DNA of 64,000 nt from Ilyobacter polytropus DSM 2926. Lineage in GTDB: Bacteria > Fusobacteriota > Fusobacteriia > Fusobacteriales > Fusobacteriaceae. Position 1 is the first letter of the stretch. Every line of letters starts with the position of its first letter. Below, in pieces: positions 28,706 through 38,743 of the stretch. Both the position numbers and the translations under genes were made by a program. The notes under the pieces are model-generated. The model searched no databases and was not told the DNA's origin. It worked only from the letters and a program-made list of their open reading frames with translations. The stretch spans positions 1,488,001 to 1,552,000 of the forward strand of contig NC_014632.1 of the NCBI RefSeq assembly GCF_000165505.1, read 5' to 3'.

Positions 28706-29014
28706 TTACAGCATAAGTCTTTCTACAGGTTTCCCACCTTCAATATGTGAGTCCATTATCTCTTCTACATCGTCAGGAGTTACACTTCCATACCATACTC
28801 CTTCAGGATAAACTATAACTATAGGACCCTTATCGCATATTGCCAGACATCCTGTATTCGTCACCATTATTTCTCCAGACAAATCTCTGTCGTCTATCTC
28901 TTCCATAAAATTCTGTATTATTGTCACTGACTCTTTTTGCAGACAATAACCTTTCTGTTGACCGTTTATCCTAGAACTAGAACATACAAATATGTGATGC
29001 TTTGGTTTAATCAT
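28706..29014 (-). CDS. Thioredoxin-like [2Fe-2S] ferredoxin
   Basis: The 102-residue product closely resembles the Clostridium pasteurianum 2Fe-2S ferredoxin: MIKPKHHIFVCSSSRINGQQ start, the four cluster cysteines C11, C24, C56 and C60, and the conserved VYPEGVWYGSVTPDDVEEI near 68. The clostridial protein interacts with the nitrogenase MoFe protein, so a role as nitrogenase-linked electron carrier or in cofactor maturation is likely. It follows nifB by 13 nt. Confidence 0.93.
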   Translation of the reverse strand: MIKPKHHIFVCSSSRINGQQKGYCLQKESVTIIQNFMEEIDDRDLSGEIMVTNTGCLAICDKGPIVIVYPEGVWYGSVTPDDVEEIMDSHIEGGKPVERLML

Positions 29015-29027
29015 TTTCTTCCCCCCA

Positions 29028-30308
29028 TTATCCGTTTATTTTTTTAAATGCAGTATTTATCCCATCTTCTATAGTGTCGTAAAGCTCATAAGTGTAGATG
29101 TTATTTGATCTGAGCATCTGCTTAGGTCCATAACCTATCCTCACGCTGAGTACCATTTTACAATCACCTAAAGTTTTTATAACTTTTTCTATCTTAGAAT
29201 CTTTGTCGTCACAGCTTTCTATCCCTGTGCAATACTTTTCTATCTCTCTTTCCTCCATAAATTCAATTCCGTCTTTTGAATATTTATAGATATGAAATCG
29301 GTCTACCTGACCAAAATGCTGATCTATTAATTTCCTATCTTTAGATGCCACTGCCACAAGTAAGTCTCTCTCTTCTTTCTCTTCGAACTTTTCTTCACCA
29401 GTACCTCTGAATTCTAAAGACCTGTCCTGAGTCAGCTGACCTATTGCATCTGCCCTGCACTGCTGGCAGTGATACATTTGTTTCATTGTTATAGAGCATT
29501 TGTTCCTGAGTTCGTTTAGCTCCTTCTTACTTACAAGAGGCATATTCTCAAATACAGTCCCCGCTGCAGGTATTAAAGGCATTATGTTGGTCATAAAAGC
29601 ACCCAGTTCTCTTACTTTTTTTACAACCTCAGGAATATGGTGATCGTTGACACCTTTTACCAGTACTATGTTTATTTTGCACAAAACACCATTTTTAGTT
29701 AGGTATTCGATTCCTTTTAGCTGATTTTCCTGAAGAACCCTGGCTCCCTCTTCTCCTCTTAATATTTTACCCTTATAATTAACAAACTCGTAAATTTTTG
29801 CCCCGATTTTTGGGTCGATACTGTTTAAAGTCACAGTTACATGATTTATTCCTAAAGCTATGATCTCCTCTGCATAATCAGGGAGCATAAGTCCGTTTGT
29901 AGAAAGGCAGATTATTACATCTGGGTCTTTCTCTTTGATAAGCTCAATGGATTTTTTTGTTTCCTCAAAATTCGCTAGAGCATCTCCTGGACCTGCTATT
30001 CCTACAACTTTTAGGTTTTCTATTTTTTCTTTCACTATAGAATATTTTTTTGCCGCAGCTTCTGGTGTAAGTATTCCACTTGTTACCCCAGGTCTGCTCT
30101 CATTTACACAATCATATAGTCTATTACAATAATTACACTGTATGTTACATTTAGGTGCCACTGGAATATGCATCCTTGCATTTTTATGTCCGTCTGCCGT
30201 ATAGCAGGGATGCTCCTCTGTTTTCTTTTTTAATTCTTCTGATGCCCACTCTGGGTAATCTGTTTTCCCTGAACAGCCACCCGAACAACCTACATTCCCC
30301 ATTGCCAT
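29028..30308 (-). CDS. nifB: FeMo-cofactor biosynthesis radical SAM protein NifB
   Basis: NifB makes NifB-co, the carbide-containing 8Fe-9S precursor of FeMo-co. The 426-residue product has the radical SAM motif CNIQCNYC at residues 54-61, HIPVAPK just before it, and further conserved cysteines in an MYHCQQCRADAIGQL segment near 275. From about residue 318 it carries a NifX-like domain (LLVAVASKDRKLIDQHFGQV), so it is the fused NifB-NifX type. It lies between nifX and the 2Fe-2S ferredoxin gene. Confidence 0.97.
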   Translation of the reverse strand: MAMGNVGCSGGCSGKTDYPEWASEELKKKTEEHPCYTADGHKNARMHIPVAPKCNIQCNYCNRLYDCVNESRPGVTSGILTPEAAAKKYSIVKEKIENLKVVGIAGPGDALANFEETKKSIELIKEKDPDVIICLSTNGLMLPDYAEEIIALGINHVTVTLNSIDPKIGAKIYEFVNYKGKILRGEEGARVLQENQLKGIEYLTKNGVLCKINIVLVKGVNDHHIPEVVKKVRELGAFMTNIMPLIPAAGTVFENMPLVSKKELNELRNKCSITMKQMYHCQQCRADAIGQLTQDRSLEFRGTGEEKFEEKEERDLLVAVASKDRKLIDQHFGQVDRFHIYKYSKDGIEFMEEREIEKYCTGIESCDDKDSKIEKVIKTLGDCKMVLSVRIGYGPKQMLRSNNIYTYELYDTIEDGINTAFKKING

Positions 30309-30333
30309 ATTAAGCCCCCCTATAATCTGAATT

Positions 30334-30627
30334 TTATACCTTCATGCTTTCAACCGCCTCAAAAGGATCTGCTATATCTTCCTGAATTACCGCCTCTATA
30401 TTGATTTTCTTAAGGCTTTCTACCATCCCTGCCCCAATTTTCCCTGAGATTACCGCATCACAGTCATTTATATCATCTATTATATGATTTGTATGTTGCC
30501 CGTCTGTCACCCGTCTGTCAACAAAGGAAACCTCATCTCCAACTTTTGAAAAGATTAAAAATATTTTTGTTTTCCCGAGATGACTCGCTATCATTCCAGC
30601 ATCATTTACACCAACTGCTACTTTCAT
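30334..30627 (-). CDS. nifX: NifX/NafY-family cofactor carrier protein
   Basis: This 97-residue stand-alone dinitrogenase iron-molybdenum cofactor domain begins MKVAVGVNDAGMIASHLGKT and has the ISGKIGAGMVESLKKINIEA segment near 61. Such proteins bind NifB-co or FeMo-co precursors during transfer to NifEN. The start overlaps the nifN stop by 4 nt. The same domain is also fused to NifB next door, so two copies are encoded in tandem. Confidence 0.88.
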   Translation of the reverse strand: MKVAVGVNDAGMIASHLGKTKIFLIFSKVGDEVSFVDRRVTDGQHTNHIIDDINDCDAVISGKIGAGMVESLKKINIEAVIQEDIADPFEAVESMKV

Positions 30628-32021
30628 GCAGTGACCTCCTTTACATCCTCATCTTCTTTATAATATTTTTTATACATTCTGTCTCTGTAACTTTGATATT
30701 TTTGTGCCATTAGGGTGTTTGTAAGGATATCCAGGAAATTCATACTTCCGTCATAGCCTATAGTCACCTGTCTCTGAGCTCCAATCCTGTCGTGTACTGG
30801 AAATCCTACTCTTATAAGAGGAATCCCCTCTTTTTCCTCTATATACTTTCCATCAGAGTGTCCTATGAGTATATTTACCTCTTTTTCCTTCACATAGGAT
30901 CTGATTGTTTCAAAGTCTGTGTCTTCTAAAACTACAATTTCATCTCCATATTTATCCAGTCCTTCAGCAAGAAATGCTCTTATTTTCTTGATATTAGAAC
31001 CTGTTGATATAACCCTTGGAGTTATTCCGTTTTCTAGACATAGAGAACTTATAGATGTCACTAGTTCAGGCTCCCCAAATACTGCCGCCACTCCCTCACC
31101 GTTATATTTATGTGAGTCGATCATAGCATCTAACATTCTTCCCCTCGCCTTTACATAATACTCTGGAATCTTTTTACCTGATATTTTAGACAAAAGTTTC
31201 ATCAGAGTGTCGCTGTTTTCTAGGCCTATAGGAATAGGAATTCTGTATAGAGGTACCCCAAACTCTTTTTTTAGATATTCTCCAGGAGAATGATCCTCTC
31301 TTGAATGAACACCAAATTCAATTGTCGCCAAGCTTCCAGACATGGTTTTTATCTCACTGCAAGTTGTCCCTCCCTCAGGAAGCTTTTCAAATTCCAGTCC
31401 CCTGTAAGGTGAATCTAAAGTTTCAGAAACATCTGGAAGTATTACGGCTTCGATACCAAACCTCTCTAAAATCAATTTCAGCTCTCTTATATCTCCAGGG
31501 CTCATAAGCCCGCTTATTATATTTATCTTCTTGTTAGGTTCTGAAGGTTCTACTATCTTTTCCACCATTTTTCTCACAGCCAGATAATATCCTTCAAACT
31601 GAGTCCCACCGTATCCAGGAGTTGGTACTGAAACCAAAGTCAGATCTTCTGATGAAATTTTTTCCTCTACCATAAAGTCTTTTAATATACGATTTATATC
31701 TTCCCCTATAGTCTCTGCAAGACAAGTTGTGACAACTCCTATAGTCTTAGGATTATACATCTTCAGCACATTTTTGAGTCCCTTTTTAAGATTGGCCTCT
31801 CCTCCATATACAGTGGCCTTTTCATTGAGGGAAGAGGAAGCAATATCTATAGGTTCATTATAATGCTGTGCCATATGTCTTCTCACATAGGTGCTGCACC
31901 CCTGAGACCCATGCATTACAACTATGGATTTTTCCATACCCTTAAATGCCAGACACGCTCCCATAGGCATACACATCTTGCATGGATTTACATTTACGTC
32001 TACACAGTTTTTATCTTTCAT
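30624..32021 (-). CDS. nifN: Nitrogenase cofactor scaffold subunit NifN
   Basis: NifN pairs with NifE to form the scaffold on which FeMo-co is completed. The 465-residue product resembles NifK: VNPCKMCMPMGACLAFKG near 11-28, VMHGSQGCSTYVRRHMAQ near 35-52, and VVTTCLAETIGEDINR near 96. Position after nifE and before nifX-nifB supports NifN over a second NifK. SD GGGAGGTG precedes the ATG. Confidence 0.93.
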   Translation of the reverse strand: MKDKNCVDVNVNPCKMCMPMGACLAFKGMEKSIVVMHGSQGCSTYVRRHMAQHYNEPIDIASSSLNEKATVYGGEANLKKGLKNVLKMYNPKTIGVVTTCLAETIGEDINRILKDFMVEEKISSEDLTLVSVPTPGYGGTQFEGYYLAVRKMVEKIVEPSEPNKKINIISGLMSPGDIRELKLILERFGIEAVILPDVSETLDSPYRGLEFEKLPEGGTTCSEIKTMSGSLATIEFGVHSREDHSPGEYLKKEFGVPLYRIPIPIGLENSDTLMKLLSKISGKKIPEYYVKARGRMLDAMIDSHKYNGEGVAAVFGEPELVTSISSLCLENGITPRVISTGSNIKKIRAFLAEGLDKYGDEIVVLEDTDFETIRSYVKEKEVNILIGHSDGKYIEEKEGIPLIRVGFPVHDRIGAQRQVTIGYDGSMNFLDILTNTLMAQKYQSYRDRMYKKYYKEDEDVKEVTA

Positions 32022-32039
32022 ATTATTCCACCTCCCTTT

Positions 32040-33416
32040 CTACTCTATTCCCATACCATTTTTTTTGATAATATCCCATACCGGACTGTTTACAGTCAGG
32101 TCTATCTCTTTTGCAAAATTAATAGCCCCCTCGTATCCGGCCAAAGGATGTTTTCTAGCATGGTTATGATCTATAAACCCGATCCCTAGCTTATATGCCA
32201 GTGGTCTTTCCTTTACTCCTCCTACAAGCATATCCGCTCCCTTTTCTCTCATGAATCTCTCTAATTCACTAGGGTTGGCATCATCTAAAACAACTGTATT
32301 TTCATCTGAAAGTTTTCTTATAATTTCATACTCTTCAGGTCTTCCTGTCTGAGATCCTACCATAACCGGTGTTATACCTAGATCCCTAAACTGCTTTATG
32401 AGAGATATTGCTTTGAAGCCTCCTCCTACATATATAGCTACTTTTTTCCCTGCAAGTTTTTTTCTGTATGGTTCTAGTCTTTCAGTGGTCTCTTTTTCCA
32501 TTCTTTTTACAAATTCTTCAGTCTTTTTTATCACATTGAAGTCTCCTAAGGTATAAGCTAGAGACCTCAGAGAGATTCTTATATCTTCTAGTCCGAAAAA
32601 GCTGACCTTGGTATATGGAGTCCCATATTTATCCTCAAACTTTTTTGCCAGAGAAGTCATAGAACCTGCACACTGAACTACATTAAATAACGCAGTGGGA
32701 GCCTCTTTTATCTGTTCATAATTAGAGTCTCCTGAAAAGTGTGCCACTACATCTATCCCTATCTCTTTTAAATATCCCTTTATTATCCAAAGCTCTCCAG
32801 CCAGATTGAAATCCCCTAAAAAGTTGATACCTTTTTTCTCTCCTTCTGAATTCCCGTCTAACTCTAGTATCTTCAATATCGCATCTCCTGCAGCCTTATA
32901 ACCTGCAGATTTACTTCCTACAAACCCAGAAGATTCCACCGGAATTACCCTTATTCCGTATTTCTTTTCAGCCGCCTTACATATAGCCTGCAAATCGTCT
33001 CCAATTACCCCTACAACACAAGTTGAATATACAAATATAAGTTTAGGGTTTTTAAGTTCCATTATTTCATCTATGGCAGCTGTAAGCTTCTTTTCACCGC
33101 CAAATATAATATCTTTCTCTCTAAGATCAGTAGAATAACTGTTTCTGTATTCTTCAGATCCGCTGCTTAGACTTCCTCTTATATCAAATGTATAAGCCGC
33201 ACATCCGATGGGACCATGAACCAGATGCACCGCATCAGTTATTGGATTCAAGACTACTCTCGCCCCGCAGTATACACAGGCTCTCTGACTTACTGCTCCT
33301 GCCACACTTTGAGAATCACATTTTATCTTCTTGCCTTTTTCCTCTTTATTGCAGACAATAAAATCTTTTCTCTCTTCTATCAATGCCAGGTTTCCATCTA
33401 TAATCTTTTTATCCAT
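32040..33416 (-). CDS. nifE: Nitrogenase cofactor scaffold subunit NifE
   Basis: The 458-residue product is NifD-like: QRACVYCGARVVLNPITDAV near 45, LVHGPIGCAAYTFDIRGSLS near 69-88, and VYSTCVVGVIGDDLQAI near 130. With NifN it forms the NifEN scaffold where Mo and homocitrate are inserted. ATG 33416 is preferred because AGAGGTG lies just upstream and homology starts there; an ATG at 33479 would add 21 residues. It is separated from nifK by 134 bp with a strong intercistronic hairpin. Confidence 0.95.
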   Translation of the reverse strand: MDKKIIDGNLALIEERKDFIVCNKEEKGKKIKCDSQSVAGAVSQRACVYCGARVVLNPITDAVHLVHGPIGCAAYTFDIRGSLSSGSEEYRNSYSTDLREKDIIFGGEKKLTAAIDEIMELKNPKLIFVYSTCVVGVIGDDLQAICKAAEKKYGIRVIPVESSGFVGSKSAGYKAAGDAILKILELDGNSEGEKKGINFLGDFNLAGELWIIKGYLKEIGIDVVAHFSGDSNYEQIKEAPTALFNVVQCAGSMTSLAKKFEDKYGTPYTKVSFFGLEDIRISLRSLAYTLGDFNVIKKTEEFVKRMEKETTERLEPYRKKLAGKKVAIYVGGGFKAISLIKQFRDLGITPVMVGSQTGRPEEYEIIRKLSDENTVVLDDANPSELERFMREKGADMLVGGVKERPLAYKLGIGFIDHNHARKHPLAGYEGAINFAKEIDLTVNSPVWDIIKKNGMGIE

Positions 33417-33502
33417 TTCTATCACCTCTTCAATAAAACAATCTGATTGATATAAAACATTGCCCCTTCTAATTTTCAATTAAATGATTTACATAAATCA
33501 AG

Positions 33503-33548
33503 TTATTTTATTGGGCCACGCTCTTTATAGAACGTGACCCTAAAATAA
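33503..33548 (-). other. Intercistronic hairpin between nifK and nifE
   Basis: On the minus-strand RNA, UUAUUUUA pairs with UAAAAUAA, and GGGUCACG pairs with CGUGGCCC; the one mismatch seen on the plus strand becomes a U-G pair in the RNA. No T-run follows, so it is not a simple terminator. It could stabilise the nifHDK part of the mRNA or set the ratio of structural to scaffold proteins. Confidence 0.6.
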
Positions 33549-33550
33549 TC

Positions 33551-34930
33551 TTACATTACTAGTTCTAAATCTTTATCTTCTGCATCTCTGTCTGCTCTTT
33601 CAAGTAGGGCATCACTTATTTTTTCAATAAGCCTCATTGCACCTTTATAACCAACAGTTGGAAGATAAGTATGTACCGATCTGTCAAGTACAGGGAATCC
33701 AAACCTTACTAAAGGAGTATCCTCCGCTCTTGCTATGTACTTACCGTATGTGTTACCAATAATAAGATCTACAGGCTCATTTTTTATCCATTGATGGAAA
33801 AGGAATAAGTCTCCTTTACTCATGTATTTAGAATCTTCTTTGTTCACACCTGCATCATCCAATACCTTTTCTATCTGCTTATCAAAAGCTTTTCCAGGTG
33901 TCCCAGTTAGCATAAATTTTGGAACCATTCCTAAACTAAGTACAAATTCAGTCATTGCGATTACCTGGTCAGGATCTCCAAAAATCCCTACTTTTTTACC
34001 GTGGAAGTGATGGTGTGTATCAACCATTATATCCACTACCTGACCTCTCACTTTCTCTATCTCCCAAGGAACAGGTTTCCCTGTAATTTTTGAAACTTCC
34101 ATAAGAAATTCATCTGTTGCTTTTACTCCAACTGGCATTTTTATAGCAGTTGAAGGAACTCCGCATTTAGTTTCTAGTGCAATTGAACCAGCTTCTGATG
34201 CAAAAGTTCCAAGGGCAATAGTTGCCTTTGAATTTCCAGCGTCCTGTATATCTTCGATTTTTGTTCCACCCTCTGGATACATCTCATATTTTGATGTCAT
34301 AGGAGAATCTACAACACCACTTGTATCAGGAAGCATTGTGAAAGGAACATCCATTTTTTCTAAGAGTTCTTTTATCTCTGTCATATCTCCAGGATTTACA
34401 AAACCAGGTATGATATTTATTTTCCCGTTAGCTCCCTTACCTTCACCTTCTGCCAAAAGTTGCAAAGTTGATTTGACCATATTGGAAAATCCAGTAATAT
34501 GAGAACCTACATAACTTGGTGTACTCGTACTTATTACTAATTTGCCTTCAGGAATAATTGGCGCAGCCTCACTGATTATCGTTGTAAGGTCATCACCGAT
34601 AGTCTCACTAAGACAAGTTGTGTGTACCGCTACGATCTTTGGATCATATATTGCAAATATATTTTTTAGTGATGTCTTTAAGTTTGATCCCCCTCCAAAT
34701 ACAGAAGCTCCTTCTGTAAATGAACTTGTTGTTGCTACGATAGGATCTCTAAAGTGTCTGGTAAGGTGCATTCTGTGAAATGAGCAGCAACCTTGTGAAC
34801 CGTGACTGTGTGGCATACATCCGTTTATTCCTAAGGCGGCGTACATCGCTCCTATAGGTTGGCATGTTTTTGCAGGGTTTATAACCAGTGCTTTTCTTTC
34901 TTTTATCTCTTTAGGTGTAAAATCTAGCAT
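33551..34930 (-). CDS. nifK: Nitrogenase MoFe protein beta subunit NifK
   Basis: NifK forms the alpha2-beta2 MoFe protein with NifD and shares the P-cluster. The 459-residue product is the short clostridial type, lacking about 50 N-terminal residues of proteobacterial NifK. P-cluster cysteines are C23 (KTCQPIGAMYA), C48 (HGSQGCC) and C106 (HTTCLSETIGDD). TSSFTEGASVFGGGSNLK near 68 holds the conserved Ser region. The start overlaps the nifD stop by 7 nt, consistent with translational coupling and 1:1 synthesis. Confidence 0.98.
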   Translation of the reverse strand: MLDFTPKEIKERKALVINPAKTCQPIGAMYAALGINGCMPHSHGSQGCCSFHRMHLTRHFRDPIVATTSSFTEGASVFGGGSNLKTSLKNIFAIYDPKIVAVHTTCLSETIGDDLTTIISEAAPIIPEGKLVISTSTPSYVGSHITGFSNMVKSTLQLLAEGEGKGANGKINIIPGFVNPGDMTEIKELLEKMDVPFTMLPDTSGVVDSPMTSKYEMYPEGGTKIEDIQDAGNSKATIALGTFASEAGSIALETKCGVPSTAIKMPVGVKATDEFLMEVSKITGKPVPWEIEKVRGQVVDIMVDTHHHFHGKKVGIFGDPDQVIAMTEFVLSLGMVPKFMLTGTPGKAFDKQIEKVLDDAGVNKEDSKYMSKGDLFLFHQWIKNEPVDLIIGNTYGKYIARAEDTPLVRFGFPVLDRSVHTYLPTVGYKGAMRLIEKISDALLERADRDAEDKDLELVM

Positions 34931-36531
34931 GTACCTTCACCTCCTAGTTCTCCTTCTAATACTGGAGAAATTTTCCAAGGTGGAGTTATATAACCCCAAG
35001 TTGGTGTGTTTAATCCTGCTGAAACATCCTTTGCAAATATAACTGCGCCTTTAAATCCTGCATAAGGTCCGCTGTAGTCATAAGAGTGTAGCTGTTTTGC
35101 GAATATACCCATCTTATGAGCTATATATTTGTCCTTGATACCAGAACAGAATAAGTCTGGTTTAAGCATCTCTACAATAGCCTCTGTTTCATAGTGGTTC
35201 AGATCATCGATTACGATAGAACCATCTTTCATGTCGCTTATCATACCTTTGTATTCTCCTAGAGGTATCTCTTTTTTAAGTTCCTCATATTTCTCTGGAG
35301 AAAGATATACTTTATAGTTCTTCTCATCTTTTTCTACAGTTATACTCTCGATATTTTTATTATCAGCATTAGTCTTGATTGTTGGTATTACTTTTCTACC
35401 TTCATAGTCATCTCTGTGTCCAAATTCATATCCTGCTGCAACTGTCTCTATACCAATTTCAGCTAGTAAGTTTTGATAGTGATGTGCTCTAGAACCACCG
35501 ACAAATAAGAATGCTGTTTTACCTTTACACTGCTCTCTGTATTCAGCTATAACATCTTTTATCTCTTTAAGTTCCTCTTTGATGACCTCTTCTGTTTTTT
35601 CAGCGAGTTCTTCATCTCCGAAGTATTTAGCCATATCTCTAAGGCTTTGAACTGTACTTTCTACTCCTATAAAGTTAACCTTCATCCAAGGTGCACCATA
35701 TTTAGTTTCTATCATTTCAGCTATATAGTTTATTGATCTGTGACACTGGATAAGGTTTAAATCTGCCTGGTTGGCATTTTTTAGAGTCTCATAACTACCA
35801 TCACCAGTCATAACACTGATAACTGTATATCCTATTTTGTCTAGGATTCTTCCGATTTCCCATCCGTCTCCACCTATGTTGTATTCCCCTAAAATATTAA
35901 CTTTGAATTTACCTTCTACTTCTTTTTCACCTTTACCTATAACTTCCGTCATAAGTTTATTGTTGGCAATATGGTGACCTGCAGACTGACTTACACCCTT
36001 ATATCCTTCACAACTTACTGCAAATGTAGTCATACCTGTTTTTTCCTGCACTCTTCTTGCTACTGCGTGAACGTCATCACCTATAAGTCCCACTGGACAT
36101 GTGGACGATATTGTCATAGCGTTTGGCTTAAAGATCTCATAAGCTTCCATACAGGCTTTTTCAAGTTTTGGTTCTCCACCAAATACGATATCACTCTCTT
36201 GCATATCTGTTGAGAAAATATAGTTTATGAAGTTTTTACCATCATCATCAGCATCTGCCTTGTTTCTTCTTGTACCCCATGTATAGTAAGAACATCCTAT
36301 AGGTCCGTGAACCACATGAACCATATCTTTTAGCGGCCCTAGAACAACCCCCTTACACCCTGCATAACAGCAACCTCTGTTTGTCATTGTACCTGGTACA
36401 GTTCTTGTATCAGCCTCTATATGCTGTTCTCCTTGCAGGGAGTCCTTTATAAATATATGTTTTCTTCTGTTTTTCATGGTTTTTGCCGGGTAAGCATCCA
36501 GCATCTGTTGAATCTTATCTTTCGTCTCCAT
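34924..36531 (-). CDS. nifD: Nitrogenase MoFe protein alpha subunit NifD
   Basis: NifD carries the FeMo-cofactor. The 535-residue product has all expected ligands: P-cluster C54, C80 and C145; substrate-gating His186 in SQSAGHHIANN; FeMo-co Cys263 in IQCHRSINY; and FeMo-co His482 in QLHSYDYSGPYAGFKG. Residues about 395-445 form an insertion of roughly 50 residues, a mark of the Clostridium pasteurianum type, which agrees with the short NifK. The motifs fit a Mo rather than a V or Fe-only enzyme, and no vnfG/anfG-like gene is present. Confidence 0.98.
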   Translation of the reverse strand: METKDKIQQMLDAYPAKTMKNRRKHIFIKDSLQGEQHIEADTRTVPGTMTNRGCCYAGCKGVVLGPLKDMVHVVHGPIGCSYYTWGTRRNKADADDDGKNFINYIFSTDMQESDIVFGGEPKLEKACMEAYEIFKPNAMTISSTCPVGLIGDDVHAVARRVQEKTGMTTFAVSCEGYKGVSQSAGHHIANNKLMTEVIGKGEKEVEGKFKVNILGEYNIGGDGWEIGRILDKIGYTVISVMTGDGSYETLKNANQADLNLIQCHRSINYIAEMIETKYGAPWMKVNFIGVESTVQSLRDMAKYFGDEELAEKTEEVIKEELKEIKDVIAEYREQCKGKTAFLFVGGSRAHHYQNLLAEIGIETVAAGYEFGHRDDYEGRKVIPTIKTNADNKNIESITVEKDEKNYKVYLSPEKYEELKKEIPLGEYKGMISDMKDGSIVIDDLNHYETEAIVEMLKPDLFCSGIKDKYIAHKMGIFAKQLHSYDYSGPYAGFKGAVIFAKDVSAGLNTPTWGYITPPWKISPVLEGELGGEGTC

Positions 36532-36547
36532 TATTCCACCCCCTGTT

Positions 36548-36928
36548 TTAAAGTATTTCTTCCCCTGATTCTCCGGTTCTAACTTTGTAAGATTCTGCTA
36601 CAGGTAATACAAATATTTTTCCGTCCCCTGGATTCCCTGTTTTATTTACAGTTATAATAGTATCCACAACTGTTTTCACTTTGTCTTCAGGTACTATAAT
36701 AGTTAAAAGTCTTTTATTTATAAGTCTGTGAGATTCTGCCACTGCATCTGCTATTGCAGGTGTCACATCACCTTCTGTCTCGACATCTTTTAAAAGTTCA
36801 AAAGCTACCTTTTTTTTACCTCTTCCTTTTACTGTACGGGCTGTCATAGAATCAATCCCGGCTAGCAATAGGGCTTGCTTTGTTTGGTTGATCATGTTTC
36901 TTCTAATTACTGCCATAACCTCTTTCAT
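36548..36928 (-). CDS. nifI2: Nitrogen regulatory PII-like protein NifI2
   Basis: The 126-residue product is a GlnB-family protein of the NifI2 branch. It starts MKEVMAVIRRNMINQTKQAL, with VKGRGKKK near 33 before a long T-loop (about 37-60) and NPGDGKIFVLPV near 100. In methanogens and clostridia NifI1/NifI2 bind and inhibit nitrogenase after ammonium addition, sensing 2-oxoglutarate. ATG 36928 is chosen because GAGGAGGG precedes it; the longer frame from 37033 would overlap nifI1 by 50 bp. The location between nifH and nifD is diagnostic. Confidence 0.95.
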   Translation of the reverse strand: MKEVMAVIRRNMINQTKQALLLAGIDSMTARTVKGRGKKKVAFELLKDVETEGDVTPAIADAVAESHRLINKRLLTIIVPEDKVKTVVDTIITVNKTGNPGDGKIFVLPVAESYKVRTGESGEEIL

Positions 36929-36983
36929 TATTTTTGCCCTCCTCTTTTTCAGACTACCCAACGATTGAGCGCTAATTCTATTA

Positions 36984-37313
36984 CTAAAGAGTGTTAGAAG
37001 CACTACTGATTGTATAAGCCTCTTCAACATCACTTACAAATATTTTACCGTCACCAAAGGCTCCTGAAGCTGATGTTTTTGCTGTCTTCATGATCACGCT
37101 GATAGCATCCGCTTTATCAATTTCATCTTTTACAACCATAATTATTAGCTCTTTTGGAAGCTGATCATAATGTACATCTCCGACTTTTACCCCTCTTTGT
37201 TTACCTCTACCAACTACTTCGATTTTTGTCACTGCCGGAAAACCTGCTTCATTTAATTCAGATAGTACTTCATTAACTTTTTCAGGTCTAACAATCGCTC
37301 TTATCATTTTCAT
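36984..37313 (-). CDS. nifI1: Nitrogen regulatory PII-like protein NifI1
   Basis: The 109-residue product is a GlnB-family protein of the NifI1 branch: MKMIRAIVRPEKVNEVLSEL start, EVVGRGKQRGVKVGDVHYDQ (T-loop region, about 32-51) and GAFGDGKIFVSDVEEAY near 83. It would partner NifI2 in post-translational switch-off of nitrogenase. It follows nifH by 53 nt with SD GGAGGGGG. Confidence 0.95.
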   Translation of the reverse strand: MKMIRAIVRPEKVNEVLSELNEAGFPAVTKIEVVGRGKQRGVKVGDVHYDQLPKELIIMVVKDEIDKADAISVIMKTAKTSASGAFGDGKIFVSDVEEAYTISSASNTL

Positions 37314-37366
37314 ATTATGTTCCCCCTCCTGTTTTTTTTAATTTTAATTTCTATAATAGTTGGTCC

Positions 37367-38224
<858 letters not shown>

Positions 38225-38259
38225 TTAAATTAGCGATAGCTTTTACCCGTTTACTGCCT

Positions 38260-38301
38260 CAAATAAATATTATTTAGATTATCTAAAGTAATATTTATTT
38301 G
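38260..38301. promoter_or_regulatory. 42-bp inverted repeat upstream of nifH
   Basis: The outer arms CAAATAAATATTA (38260-38272) and TAATATTTATTTG (38289-38301) are exact complements. The centre TTTAGAT-T-ATCTAAA (38273-38287) is itself a palindrome; one extra G at 38288 is the only break. It ends 53 bp before the nifH ATG and about 11 bp downstream of a TATAAT box (38317-38312). It could be an operator or a 5' mRNA hairpin. Confidence 0.7.
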
Positions 38302-38677
38302 AAATAATAAAATTATATAAAATTAACTTATAATTTGGTTTTAATTTTTTTTTAATTTAGATTTTACATCTCTTTTCTGCATATAATGATGTTTAGTTTT
38401 GAATTAAAATAAGCCCTTGATATAAACTTTAAAGGTTATTTGGAATAGAATTATTTTTGAATAGGTTAATTTGAATAGACTGAAATGTTTTGAATAGGAT
38501 TTAGAAAGTTTTACCTTTAATTTAGATAATTTTTGAATTGTTTTTATTTGGATACGATTAGCTTCAGTATTTTTTAGAGTTCTTAAAGGTTAATTTTTTG
38601 GTAGGTTTTTAATAAGTTTAGAAGTTCTTTGATTAGTGTTAGAAGAATTAGCCTTTAATTTAATAGAATTTTTATAC

Positions 38678-38743
38678 AAAAAAAGTCGTACTACTTTCAT
38701 CTGATTTTCAGAGAAAGTAAAACGACTTTATATCTTTTCAGGG
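38678..38743 (-). terminator. Long hairpin upstream of nifH (candidate attenuator or sRNA terminator)
   Basis: On the minus strand the box CCCTGAAAAG is followed by stem AAAGTCGT / ACGACTTT, an internal loop, stem ACTTTC / GAAAGT, stem TCTGA / TCAGA with loop AAA, and seven Ts. It is about 470 nt upstream of nifH and about 90 nt downstream of a strong promoter. It shares the box, layout and much of its sequence with the hairpin at the nifV end. Confidence 0.8.

Noticed and set aside
38678..38743. Known riboswitch (fluoride, molybdenum cofactor, glutamine or ANTAR-type element)
   Set aside because: The CCCTGAAAAG box recalls part of the fluoride aptamer, but the rest does not fit; no moco or glnA core and no twin hexaloop hairpins are seen.
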